Source: Theocolax elegans (lineage: Eukaryota > Arthropoda > Insecta > Hymenoptera > Cerocephalidae). Taken from it: a stretch of DNA of 64,000 nt. The stretch covers positions 1,999,473-2,063,472 of the forward strand of contig CM047430.1 of the NCBI GenBank assembly GCA_026168455.1. Direction: 5' to 3'. Positions within the stretch are counted from its first letter, which is position 1. Every line of letters begins with the position of its first letter. Of this stretch, positions 35,467-48,278 are shown piece after piece. Below the pieces are notes generated by a model. That model made no database searches. It had not been told where the DNA came from and saw only the letters and a program-made list of their open reading frames with translations. A program made the translations under genes and the position numbers.

Positions 35467-35969
35467 ATATACACATAACTTCTTAACCTCTTCACAACTA
35501 ATCACACACTCAACGAGGTCGATATTTTTTAAATTGATGGATGGAAAGAGATAGCATAGATTATGTAGTATATTGGAAAGGAAACATAAAAACTTGCAAT
35601 TATTGCAGATTAGGCAGATTATTTTATTTAATCAATTTTCCAATGGGTTTATTTATTCTAGAAACTAAAAAGTAATTCTACGAGAGTGCAAATTCTATGA
35701 GAGTGTAGCAGTAAATATTAGATATGTATACTTTAATTTAATATACATAGTGCATATTTATCATTTAAATTATAATTATTTTTACTTTGTGATTGATTTT
35801 GTTTTACAGGTACAAATAAATCAAGTGTTTTAAATTGCATATTTTAATAAATAAAAGCAGAATTTTAGTTTTGTTTTCAATTTGTCAAGTGAAGGTATGT
35901 AAGTGAAAATATAATAAATAAATATTAATAATGATAATGTTTGAAATTTATTGTTAGTTTATTAAAATG

Positions 35970-37822
35970 TTATTTTCCAGAAAATGTTGCACAGGTTCTG
36001 GGGTGATATTGATCATAAAAACAACTGAAACATAAATTTTTACGACACCAAGAACATTTTATAAATGAAATTCTCTGGTTACAAACACATTTTGCTGGGC
36101 GTACAATCTTGGAAAAGCAGACTTGCTTCACGTTCATAAAGACATCTTTTTTATCAATGAGCCTTGATGCGTACCAAGCATATCGTACCATTTCAGTGAA
36201 AATTGGAGCAGATAATTGGTTTTGCACTAACGAATGAATTTTAACACAATCTTCTCTAGAATTGATTTGCCGCTTTTGTTCTATTAAAAAGGTACAATTC
36301 TGTAATTCTTTTATAAATATTTTCACCTGCCTATGGAAATAAACATCTAGCGGTTGGTTGAAACTGGTACATCCAGGTGGAATCGTTTTTACTGTCCAGG
36401 TGGGTTCATTATTATTCTTAAAATTTTCAAAGAATTTAGTATCCTTTTGCCCGCTCCAACTATCCAATAAAAGTATAAATTTTTTTTTTTATGTAAGAAG
36501 CTAATGTATTTCTTACATACATGCCGAACAGTGCAGAGGACAACTTTCCAGATTTTGAACAAACAACTGTGACATTTTTAAACTCTTCGGAGAGAGCCGA
36601 TACTTTTGCTGCAATTACAGGTCCGAATTCACCCTTCTGTTCTTGCAAACATATAAATACAAGAGGCAACAATTTCCCAGAGGCTGTGATTGTGTACTGT
36701 GCAGTATAGCTGTGGGTCACTTTATTCATATCGCCTATATCCACTTCAACAGATTTAGTGCCCTTATGTTCCAAGGTTCGTAATACGTTCATTCTGTATT
36801 CGCATCCAATTTGGTCTGTGTTAAGCACATAATCTTGGTTGTAATTCCTTATTTGCATCGAACATTCATTTGCAAAATTTGTTGAAGCTTCCAGAATTTT
36901 TTCCAGGGATTTACTCTCGGTAGGCTTGATATATCTAGTAATTTTTCTTTGACTTATTTTGTATTCTTTTTTTAGTTTATTGGACCAGGAACTTGAAGCG
37001 CAGAAAATAAAATGTTCGCTCTGGAATTGACCAGCTGCCTGTAATCCCCATTCTTGTAAATTACGGGTCGTAACTGGTGTTTTAACCTCTCTTGCTTCAA
37101 CAAATCTATCATACACCCAATTATTTATGAAACGTTGCTTTTCAATTCTTGTACCACCTTTTTCAACCTCTGATCTCCATCTAGTCAGTTCATCCATGCG
37201 AGTCAGAGCTGATCCACCAGCTTTTGTGTCGATGGTAATTTCCAGTTTGGATGCTCTCTTGCAAGGTTCAATATTTTAATTTTGGTATCGATTGGAATAT
37301 AATATATACATTTTCTTTTCTTTTCCGGTTCATACTCATTTAAATTTGATTGACTTTCAAGTTCTACAATTTAAAGAATTTTGAAGCTACTGTTTTAAAA
37401 TTTTGAAAAGATTACAATTAAATAAATTGAATACAAAATTTAAAAAAGCTACCAGATTCATCAGATGTTTCCACCATTGAATTTGAACTTTGTGAAAATT
37501 TGCCTTCTAAATTTTCACCTAAATTTTCCTCAAATTTGCCTTCTGAATTTTCACCTGAATTTTTCTCAAATTCACTGTTGATAAATAAATACTCCTCCTC
37601 AACAGGAACTAAATTACTAAAATAATTAATTAACAAATTTGCCATTTCCTTTCCAGTTGATTCAATATAAAGATCAGGAATTTTTGGCATTCTATTTTCA
37701 ATTATGAAATCTCTTTGTTTTAAATATTCTACACATACATTAAAACAACCAGTAAAAAATTCATTTGAAAAATCTTTTGCAGATTTATTAATAAATAAAC
37801 AATTTTCATCGACTTCATCCAT
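35970..37822 (-). pseudogene. Pogo-like DDD transposase, copy 3 (two frameshifts)
   Basis: Minus-strand copy: exon 1 37822-37453 (intact, 134-codon frame with MANLLINYF), intron 37452-37364, exon 2 37363-35970. The same catalytic residues and zinc-like tail are present. Exon 2 differs from copies 1 and 2 in three places. One A is missing from the five-A run near 37230. Two bases, with the interrupting G, are lost from the A-rich KKEK region at 36480-36491. One AAT codon is lost from the Asn run near 36412. The first two break the frame, so no full protein is encoded. All lesions lie in low-complexity runs. Confidence 0.88.
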
Positions 37823-38029
37823 TTTTGCTTGAATTTTATAAATAATTCAGTATTTAAATTATTTACGAGAATTAATTACAAATAATTAATTAAAATTTAA
37901 AGAAATAAATCTATAATAAACGATAAATAATAAAGAAATACAAATAAAGAATTGCAAACAAATAATAATTAGAGCGGTAACTTTATCATTTAAACATTGA
38001 CTAATAGTCAAACACGGATAATTTTAAAA

Positions 38030-40968
38030 AATTCGCCAAAAATACGTTGCATCCATCTTACTCTTTGTTTCTTTCTCTTTCTTATTAGCTCTCTATAAAC
38101 CTCGTCTGATTGGTTGAGACCGTAATACGCTATGCATTAACAATATTGTATGAAAAAACACTGGTTCTAGTTTCCAATATTGTTTAAATTTTCAAAAATA
38201 AAATTAATTATATAAAAGTTTAATCGTACTATCGGTGAAAAAGATATAAATAAATAATAATTAAATAGATTTTTACAGAGGATCTGTCAAGAACGAGCGT
38301 ATCGAGCAAGCGTAAAAGGGTTTTGCTAAACGCAGAGTCCAACAATCGCGCAATTTGTAAATTATAGGACCGGTCACCATCTCACCTGTGACACTTCAGC
38401 ATTGTTTTGATTCAATTTATTTGATGGATCGCTAGCACGAGAAGAAGAATTTATCAGGCAACAAGCACGTCAGATAAGTATTGCACATTATTAATTATTA
38501 AATAAAAAAATTAATGTTTTTGATGAATTGATATTTTGTGTGATTTTTTTTATTATTTTCTAGGTTATGTGCATTAAATTGCTGGGAGCTCTTATGGACT
38601 TCATGATTTTGTGGACTAATTTAAGTATTGTAAATGTTTAAAATGATTTAATCTGTGTGATTATACGTGGGGATGCTCCATAAAACCAACACAAAGCAGG
38701 ATCCGAGACATCAATTTCAGATTTCTACAACAGCAGCTACAAGGAGGATTAATGGTCAGCCAATGCCCATTTATTATTATTTATTTTTGTGCTTCTTCAG
38801 GACCTAGATGAAAAGGAACGCTGCTCGAAATATAAGATGGACTGCTTGAAACGGTTACAAAATCTAAAGTTATGTAAGTGAATAATTCCTTACTTATTTG
38901 AGTATTGACGCATTGGCGCTATTTTTATTAATCTTTGAGTTTATTGTAAATAATTTATAATTTGCAAACTAATTTATAGGTAAAATAGATCCTAATTATT
39001 TCATCTTTTTTATTTTTCTAATAGTGTGTTCAATCTGGATAAGATCTGTTCTCCGGAGTACAAACACTCTCCTTGTTAGTATAAACTATATTTATTTGTC
39101 AGTAATTGTAAAAAAACTTTATAAAAACTTTATATGAATTTCAGCTGAACATTTGATATACTTTCGCCAAACTTGAAGAGTCAATGCACAAGTTCGGCTC
39201 AGTCTTGTTGGCCAACCCCATATCAAGTTTAGCCAAACCTAAAGTTTATATAAAGTTCATATAAACTTTAATTTTTTTACGCGGGTATTTATTATTTGTA
39301 TTATCAATATATTGCCAATATGTTGCCAAAGTAGTCAATATATTGCCAATATGTTACCAAAGTATTGTGAATATATTGCCAATATGTTGCCAAAGTATTG
39401 TCAATATATGCCAATATGTTGCCAAAGTATTGTCAATATATTGCCAATATGTTGCCAATATGTTGCCAATATATTGCCAATATGTTGCCAATATGTTGCC
39501 AACATATTGCCAAAGTATTATCAATATATCGCCAATATGTTTCGTGTCTTCCAAATTGTCAATACTACCGTCGAATTGATGATCTTTTATTACCTCAAGT
39601 GAATGAAAACGGGAATGAACGTCTGTCTTTGGTCATCCGAATAATTACTAAGATGCGTGACATAAATCCACGATTTCTCATAATACCGATTTTAGCAAAG
39701 ATATGATCCAATTAATTGTAATGATATCGATTTGTTCAGCATATACTAATATATTATAAAAAATCAGTTTAAAAATATTTGGTAAGCGTAAACATATTAT
39801 AGATATACTATAGCTAGATGATTCCCAGGCTATTATAAAACTTAATCGAGGGTTCAGCTAGATTTTATTTTACACGGACTCGGAATTAACTTACTAGCAA
39901 TATTATTGCTAATATACTACCAATATATTGCGAATTTATGGTAGTTATTCATTGGCATTTTGTATATTGAATATTCAATTCAATTCAACAGCCAGACTAT
40001 TGCAATTATTATCCTAAACATTTGGAACGAGTTTTCCAAAATATTTATTAAGTCTGAAACACAATGAATTGTAATTTTAACGAAGTAACTTTTTTCGAGC
40101 ACGTTTGCTCTTGCAGTGCGGACGTCGGAGAGCGTCCGCGACGGGCTTACTCCGCGAGTACAAAATTTGATGAGCGCGAACGTCGGAGAGCGCCCGCGGC
40201 GGGCTTACTCCGCGAACACAAAATTTGATGTGCGCGAACATCGGAGAGCGCTCGCGGTAGCATTATGTTTTTTAAACGGAGAATTGAGGCTTGAGCTAAA
40301 TTTCATTTTACACGGACTAGGAATTATTTACCTAGCAATATTATTGCCAATATACTTGCAAAATTAATTAATATATTTCCAATATGTAGCGATATATCTT
40401 TATGGTAAACGTATTTATTGGCTATATTGTACACAAAACTTAATTAAATTCAAAACTTTATTGTCTTAAAATTTGTCATAAAGGTTTCAATAAATTAATG
40501 TAAATACGATGAGATTAAAAACTGTAATAATCTCATATTTATAACGCACGCGTATCATAGATTTAGTAAGTAAATTAATAATAGTAGTAATGAATTTATT
40601 AGTCTGCGGTCTAATTCAAACTTAAATAAAAATCATTTCCGTGATTGTACATTTTATTCATACAATCAATCTCGTAAAATATATTTTGCGATTCATTCGC
40701 TTTCGCGATCTTCGCTTCTGCTATACGCATTAGCTATGTTCAGGCGCCTCGGCCGCTTCGCTCGTTGACCTGTTGCATTTGTCTCGCGCGGCAACGCCGC
40801 TCACCTTTCTTCCCTAATCCGGCCTCTGATTGGCCCATTTCAAAATTTAATTACGCCTCGCCTAATTAATATTTTTTAAAAATTCCGACGGGGTTATGCT
40901 CGAATTAATTTTCTGAATCGGAATATATATATATATATATATGTTACCTATGTTTCTGGATCACCCTG
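38030..40968 (-). repeat. Copy 3 left inverted arm (complete, MITE-free)
   Basis: Runs outward from ATTCGCCAAAAATACGTTG to the CACCCTG end. It carries a 33-bp array (about 39303-39535) and the GC-rich triple repeat (about 40111-40263). It lacks both the MITE and the right-arm-specific inserts, so it supplies empty sites for each (TTAGTATAAAC near 39077; CCTAATTATTTCATC near 38991). Confidence 0.8.
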
Positions 40969-40974
40969 TATATA

Positions 40975-41022
<48 letters not shown>

Positions 41023-41028
41023 TATATA
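40969..41028. repeat. (TA)n palindromic spacer between copies 3 and 2
   Basis: Sixty bases, TA repeats with TATATATGTATATA on one side and TATACATATATATA on the other, so it is its own reverse complement. It joins two CAGGGTG ends head to head and equals the left flank at 25532-25547 in each direction. Confidence 0.85.
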
Positions 41029-41051
41029 CAGGGTGATCCAGAAACATAGGT

Positions 41052-41098
<47 letters not shown>

Positions 41099-44000
41099 CG
41101 ATTCAGAAAATTAATTCGAGCATAACCCCGTCGGAATTTTTAAAAAATATTAATTAGGCGAGGCGTAATTAAATTTTGAAATGGGCCAATCAGAGGCCGG
41201 ATTAGGGAAGAAAGGTGAGCGGCGTTGCCGCGCGAGACAAATGCAACAGGTCAACGAGCGAAGCGGCCGAGGCGCCTGAACATAGCTAATGCGTATAGCA
41301 GAAGCGAAGATCGCGAAAGCGAATGAATCGCAAAATATATTTTACGAGATTGATTGTATGAATAAAATGTACAATCACGGAAATGATTTTTATTTAAGTT
41401 TGAATTAGACCGCAGACTAATAAATTCATTACTACTATTATTAATTTACTTACTAAATCTATGATACGCGTGCGTTATAAATATGAGATTATTACAGTTT
41501 TTAATCTCATCGTATTTACATTAATTTATTGAAACCTTTATGACAAATTTTAAGACAATAAAGTTTTGAATTTAATTAAGTTTTGTGTACAATATAGCCA
41601 ATAAATACGTTTACCATAAAGATATATCGCTACATATTGGAAATATATTAATTAATTTTGCAAGTATATTGGCAATAATATTGCTAGGTAAATAATTCCT
41701 AGTCCGTGTAAAATGAAATTTAGCTCAAGCCTCAATTCTCCGTTTAAAAAACATAATGCTACCGCGAGCGCTCTCCGATGTTCGCGCACATCAAATTTTG
41801 TGTTCGCGGAGTAAGCCCGCCGCGGGCGCTCTCCGACGTTCGCGCTCATCAAATTTTGTACTCGCGGAGTAAGCCCGTCGCGGACGCTCTCCGACGTCCG
41901 CACTGCAAGAGCAAACGTGCTCGAAAAAAGTTACTTCGTTAAAATTACAATTCATTGTGTTTCAGACTTAATAAATATTTTGGAAAACTCGTTCCAAATG
42001 TTTAGGATAATAATTGCAATAGTCTGGCTGTTGAATTGAATTGAATATTCAATATACAAAATGCCAATGAATAACTACCATAAATTCGCAATATATTGGT
42101 AGTATATTAGCAATAATATTGCTAGTAAGTTAATTCCGAGTCCGTGTAAAATAAAATCTAGCTGAACCCTCGATTAAGTTTTATAATAGCCTGGGAATCA
42201 TCTAGCTATAGTATATCTATAATATGTTTACGCTTACCAAATATTTTTAAACTGATTTTTTATAATATATTAGTATATGCTGAACAAATCGATATCATTA
42301 CAATTAATTGGATCATATCTTTGCTAAAAATCGGTATTATGAGAAATCGTGGATTTATGTCACGCATCTTAGTAATTATTCGGATGACCAAAGACAGACG
42401 TTCATTCCCGTTTTCATTCACTTGAGGTAATAAAAGATCATCAATTCGACGGTAGTATTGACAATTTGGAAGACACGAAACATATTGGCGATATATTGAT
42501 AATACTTTGGCAATATGTTGGCAACATATTGGCAACATATTGGCAATATATTGGCAACATATTGGCAACATATTGGCAATATATTGACAATACTTTGGCA
42601 ACATATTGGCAATATATTGACAATACTTTGGCAACATATTGGCAATATATTGACAATACTTTGGCAACATATTGGCAATATATTCACAATACTTTGGTAA
42701 CATATTGGCAATATATTGACTACTTTGGCAACATATTGGCAATATATTGATAATACAAATAATAAATACCCGCGTAAAAAAATTAAAGTTTATATGAACT
42801 TTATATAAACTTTAGGTTTGGCTAAACTTGATATGGGGTTGGCCAACAAGACTGAGCCGAACTTGTGCATTGACTCTTCAAGTTTGGCGAAAGTATATCA
42901 AATGTTCAGCTGAAATTCATATAAAGTTTTTATAAAGTTTTTTTACAATTACTGACAAATAAAATATAGTTTATACTAAGTTTAGCTGAACTCAATATTA
43001 ACGTGATAGCAAGTTCAGGTTTATAAAGTCATATAATGTTGATATCAACATACCCAAAGAAAAATTTTAGAAATCTTCTTTAACTGACATCAGTAAGAAT
43101 ACATCGGTTAGAAAAACGGAGATATATTCCAAAAAATTCGAATCCGTCTCTGAAAAGTGTTGTCCATTTCCTTAGTTTTGAAGACATACCTGAAAGAAGA
43201 TATTTAAAAACCACAAATTATCTATTTTACCATTTTTCTAACCGATGTATTCTTACTGATGTCAGTTAAAGAAGATTTCTAAAATTTTTCTTTGGGTATG
43301 TTGATATCAACATTATATGACTTTATAAACCTGAACTTGCTATCACGTTAATATTGAGTTCAGCTAAACTTACAAGGAGAGTGTTTGTACTCCGGAGAAC
43401 AGATCTTATCCAGATTGAACACACTATTAGAAAAATAAAAAAGATGAAATAATTAGGATCTATTTTACCTATAAATTAGTTTGCAAATTATAAATTATTT
43501 ACAATAAACTCAAGATTAATAAAAAATAGCGCCAATGCGTCAATACTCAAAATAAGTAAGGAATTATTCACTTACATAACTTTAGATTTTGTAACCGTTT
43601 CAAGCAGTCCATCTTATATTTCGAGCAGCGTTCCTTTTCATCTAGGTCCTGAAGAAGCACAAAAATAAATAATATAAATGGGCATTGGCTGACCATTAAT
43701 CCTCCTTGTAGCTGCTGTTGTAGAAATCTGAAATTGATGTCTCGGATCCTGCTTTGTGTTGGTTTTATGGAGCATCCCCACGTATAATCACACAGATTAA
43801 ATCATTTTAAACATTTACAATACTTAAATTAGTCCACAAAATCATGAAGTCCATAAGAGCTCCCAGCAATTTAATGCACATAACCTAGAAAATAATAAAA
43901 AAAATCACACAAAATATCAATTCATCAAAAACATTAATTTTTTTATTTAATAATTAATAATGTGCAATACTTATCTGACGTGCTTGTTGCCTGATAAATT

Positions 44001-44424
44001 CTTCTTCTCGTGCTAGCGATCCATCAAATAAATTGAATCAAAACAATGCTGAAGTGTCACAGGTGAGATGGTGACCGGTCCTATAATTTACAAATTGCGC
44101 GATTGTTGGACTCTGCGTTTAGCAAAACCCTTTTACGCTTGCTCGATACGCTCGTTCTTGACAGATCCTCTGTAAAAATAATCTATTTAATTATTATTTA
44201 TTTTATATCTTTTTCACCGATAGTACGATTAAACTTTTATATAATTAATTTTATTTTTGAAAATTTAAACAATATTGGAAACTAGAACCAGTGTTTTTTT
44301 TCATACAATATTGTTAATGCATAGCGTATTACGGTCTCAACCAATCAGACGAGGTTTATAGAGAGCTAATAAGAAAGAGAAAGAAACAAAGAGTAAGATG
44401 GATGCAACGTATTTTTGGCGAATT
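41029..44424 (+). repeat. Copy 2 left terminal inverted arm
   Basis: Same order as the copy 1 left arm: terminus, (TA)n, GC-rich segment, GC-rich triple repeat (about 41757-41909), 33-bp array (about 42478-42750, three full units plus variant), MITE (42979-43369). It ends at ACGTATTTTTGGCGAATT. Confidence 0.8.
42979..43369. mobile_element. MITE, second copy, in the copy 2 left arm
   Basis: The same 391-bp element at the same position as in copy 1, GTTTAGC...GCTAAAC, nearly identical in sequence. Confidence 0.7.
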
Positions 44425-44631
44425 TTTTAAAATTATCCGTGTTTGACTATTAGTCAATGTTTAAATGATAAAGTTACCGCTCTAATTATTATTTGTTTGC
44501 AATTCTTTATTTGTATTTCTTTATTATTTATCGTTTATTATAGATTTATTTCTTTAAATTTTAATTAATTATTTGTAATTAATTCTCGTAAATAATTTAA
44601 ATACTGAATTATTTATAAAATTCAAGCAAAA

Positions 44632-46489
44632 ATGGATGAAGTCGATGAAAATTGTTTATTTATTAATAAATCTGCAAAAGATTTTTCAAATGAATTTTTT
44701 ACTGGTTGTTTTAATGTATGTGTAGAATATTTAAAACAAAGAGATTTCATAATTGAAAATAGAATGCCAAAAATTCCTGATCTTTATATTGAATCAACTG
44801 GAAAGGAAATGGCAAATTTGTTAATTAATTATTTTAGTAATTTAGTTCCTGTTGAGGAGGAGTATTTATTTATCAACAGTGAATTTGAGAAAAATTCAGG
44901 TGAAAATTCAGAAGGCAAATTTGAGGAAAATTTAGGTGAAAATTTAGAAGGCAAATTTTCACAAAGTTCAAATTCAATGGTGGAAACATCTGATGAATCT
45001 GGTAGCTTTTTTAAATTTTGTATTCAATTTATTTAATTGTAATCTTTTCAAAATTTTAAAACAGTAGCTTCAAAATTCTTTAAATTGTAGAACTTGAAAG
45101 TCAATCAAATTTAAATGAGTATGAACCGGAAAAGAAAAGAAAATGTATATATTATATTCCAATCGATACCAAAATTAAAATATTGAACCTTGCAAGAGAG
45201 CATCCAAACTGGAAATTACCATCGACACAAAAAGCTGGTGGATCAGCTCTGACTCGCATGGATGAACTGACTAGATGGAGATCAGAGGTTGAAAAAGGTG
45301 GTACAAGAATTGAAAAGCAACGTTTCATAAATAATTGGGTGTATGATAGATTTGTTGAAGCAAGAGAGGTTAAAACACCAGTTACGACCCGTAATTTACA
45401 AGAATGGGGATTACAGGCAGCTGGTCAATTCCAGAGCGAACATTTTATTTCTGCGCTTCAAGTTCCTGGTCCAATAAACTAAAAAAAGAATACAAAATAA
45501 GTCAAAGAAAAATTACTAGATATATCAAGCCTACCGAGAGTAAATCCCTGGAAAAAATTCTGGAAGCTTCAACAAATTTTGCAAATGAATGTTCGATGCA
45601 AATAAGGAATTACAACCAAGATTATGTGCTTAACACAGACCAAATTGGATGCGAATACAGAATGAACGTATTACGAACCTTGGAACATAAGGGCACTAAA
45701 TCTGTTGAAGTGGATATAGGCGATATGAATAAAGTGACCCACAGCTATACTGCACAGTACACAATCACAGCCTCTGGGAAATTGTTGCCTCTTGTATTTA
45801 TATGTTTGCAAGAACAGAAGGGTGAATTCGGACCTGTAATTGCAGCAAAAGTATCGGCTCTCTCCGAAGAGTTTAAAAATGTCACAGTTGTTTGTTCAAA
45901 ATCTGGAAAGTTGTCCTCTGCACTGTTCGGCATGTATGTAAGAAATACATTAGCTTCTTACATAAAAAAAGAAAAATTTATACTTTTATTGGATAGTTGG
46001 AGCGGGCAAAAGGATACTAAATTCTTTGAAAATTTTAAGAATAATAATAATGAACCCACCTGGACAGTAAAAACGATTCCACCTGGATGTACCAGTTTCA
46101 ACCAACCGCTAGATGTTTATTTCCATAGGCAGGTGAAAATATTTATAAAAGAATTACAGAATTGTACCTTTTTAATAGAACAAAAGCGGCAAATCAATTC
46201 TAGAGAAGATTGTGTTAAAATTCATTCGTTAGTGCAAAACCAATTATCTGCTCCAATTTTCACTGAAATGGTACGATATGCTTGGTACGCATCAAGGCTC
46301 ATTGATAAAAAAGATGTCTTTATGAACGTGAAGCAAGTCTGCTTTTCCAAGATTGTACGCCCAGCAAAATGTGTTTGTAACCAGAGAATTTCATTTATAA
46401 AATGTTCTTGGTGTCGTAAAAATTTATGTTTCAGTTGTTTTTATGATCAATATCACCCCAGAACCTGTGCAACATTTTCTGGAAAATAA
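44632..46489 (+). pseudogene. Pogo-like DDD transposase, copy 2 (one frameshift)
   Basis: Exon 1 44632-45001 (intact), intron 45002-45090 (GTAGCT...TTGTAG), exon 2 45091-46489. Splicing joins an acidic exon-1 end to ELESQSNLNEYEPEKKRK in frame. The only lesion is a missing T in a TTTT run near 45448, just before FCASSSW. The frame is open before it (to 45482) and after it (from 45404). Domain order and the catalytic Asp residues are as in copy 1. Because copies 1 and 2 are broken at different single bases, their consensus is an open 589-codon gene. The spliced structure implies expression in a nucleus that removes the 89-bp intron. Promoter elements upstream of 44632 could not be assigned. 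Confidence 0.9.
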
Positions 46490-47902
46490 CATTTTAATAA
46501 ACTAACAATAAATTTCAAACATTATCATTATTAATATTTATTTATTATATTTTCACTTACATACCTTCACTTGACAAATTGAAAACAAAACTAAAATTCT
46601 GCTTTTATTTATTAAAATATGCAATATTAAAACACTTGATTTATTTGTACCTGTAAAACAAAATCAATCACAAAGTAAAAATAATTATAATTTAAATGAT
46701 AAATATGCACTATGTATATTAAATTAAAGTATACATATCTAATATTTACTGCTACACTCTCATAGAATTTGCACTCTCGTAGAATTACTTTTTAGTTTCT
46801 AGAATAAATAAACCCATTGGAAAATTGATTAAATAAAATAATCTGCCTAATCTGCAATAATTGCAAGTTTTTATGTTTCCTTTCCAATATACTACATAAT
46901 CTATGCTATCTCTTTCCATCCATCAATTTAAAAAATATCGACCTCGTTGAGTGTGTGATTAGTTGTGAAGAGGTTAAGAAGTTATGTGTATATAATTCTC
47001 CAAAAATACGTTGCATCCAATCCAGGGATGGGTAAGTAGAAAACTGTATGTCGAAAATACAGTTCTCTACGTTGTAGAAAACTATGTAAAATACGTCGAA
47101 AACTTTTCGAGGTCATACATTTATAGACTTGAGTTTTCTACATGTATGCAATCTCACACTTTGTTTCTTTCTCTTTCTTATTAGCTCTCTATAAACCTCG
47201 TCTGATTGGTTGAGACCGTAATACGCTATGCATTAACAATATTGTATGAAAAAAAACACTGGTTCTAGTTTCCAATATTGTTTAAATTTTCAAAAATAAA
47301 ATTAATTATATAAAAGTTTAATCGTACTATCGGTGAAAAAGATATAAAATAAATAATAATTAAATAGATTATTTTTACAGAGGATCTGTCAAGAACGAGC
47401 GTATCGAGCGAGCGTAAAAGGGTTTTGCTAAACGCAGAGTCCAACAATCGCGCAATTTGTAAATTGTAGGACCGGTCACCATCTCACCTGTGACACTTCA
47501 GCATTGTTTTAATTCAATTTATTTGATGGATCGCTAGCACGAGAAGAAGAATTTATCAGGCAACAAGCACGTCAGATAAGTATTGCACATTATTAATTAT
47601 TAAATAAAAAAATTAATGTTTTTGATGAATTGATATTTTGTGTGATTTTTTTTATTATTTTCTAGGTTATGTACATTAAATTGCTGGGAGCTCTTATGGA
47701 CTTCATGATTTTGTGGACTAATTTAAGTATTGTAAATGTTTAAAATGATTTAATCTGTGTGATTATACGTGGGGATGCTCCATAAAACCAACACAAAGCA
47801 GGATCCGAGACATCAATTTCAGATTTCTACAACAGCAGCTACAAGGAGGATTAATGGTCAGCCAATGCCCATTTATTATTATTTATTTTTGTGCTTCTTC
47901 AG

Positions 47903-47975
47903 GACCTAGATGAAAAGGAACGCTGCTCAAAATATAAGATGGACTGCTTGAAACGGTTACAAAATCTAAAGTTAT
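47903..47975 (+). other. Candidate internal exon in the right arm
   Basis: A 73-base segment preceded by a strong acceptor (TTTTTGTGCTTCTTCAG) and followed by GTAAGT. One frame reads DLDEKERCSKYKM then DCLKRLQNLKL, which has a coding look. It is present in all arms (inverted in left arms). The continuing segment after the next AG (48084) reads CKIDPNYGNIHTL then stops. The function is unknown; it may be the relic of a second gene of the element. Confidence 0.35.
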
Positions 47976-48101
47976 GTAAGTGAATAATTCCTTACTTATT
48001 TTGAGTATTGACGCATTGGCGCTATTTTTTATTAATCTTTGAGTTTATTGTAAATAATTTATAATTTGCAAACTAATTTATAGGTAAAATAGATCCTAAT
48101 T

Positions 48102-48278
48102 ATGGCAACATTCACACATTATGATTCAGTCGCTGGGGTAAGTAATAATTGACACTTCTAAAATAATGAAGAAGCCAGGATGCGACACTTATATCATATA
48201 TTTAATTTATTAATATTAATTAATTTAAAATGGCTGCAGAATTACTTAGAAGTCCCATCGGACAAAACAAAAAAACAG
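48102..48278 (+). other. Right-arm-specific exon-intron-exon segment
   Basis: ATG at 48102 opens MATFTHYDSVAG, followed at 48138 by a consensus donor GTAAGT. An acceptor TGGCTGCAG ends at 48239, and the next 39 bases read NYLEVPSDKTKKQ in the joined frame, followed by another donor-like GTATTT. The segment is absent from left arms, where only one TAT remains in place of TAT...TAT. It also occurs in copies 1 (32626-32804) and 3 (about 34178-34360). It could be a captured gene fragment. The joined frame meets a stop soon after the last donor if read into the next acceptor (CTAATAG). Confidence 0.35.

Larger units (their letters stand above)
25548..40968. mobile_element. Tail-to-tail pair of large pogo-like transposons (15.4 kb inverted structure)
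   Basis: Starts CAGGGTGATCCAGAAACATA and ends with its complement. It consists of copy 1 in + orientation (25548-33693) and copy 3 in - orientation (33694-40968), joined through truncated right arms. Each half carries a complete left arm, a transposase gene core and an incomplete right arm. TA bases flank both ends, as expected for the Tc1/mariner superfamily, but the flanks are (TA)n so the duplication is not diagnostic. The whole unit is bounded by the same CAGGGTG ends as the single complete copy at 41029-50258. Confidence 0.8.

Noticed and set aside
40116..40367. 83-codon frame MRTSESVRDGL (also 41652 and 49402)
   Set aside because: It is a translation of the three-unit GC-rich repeat, equal in both inverted arms.
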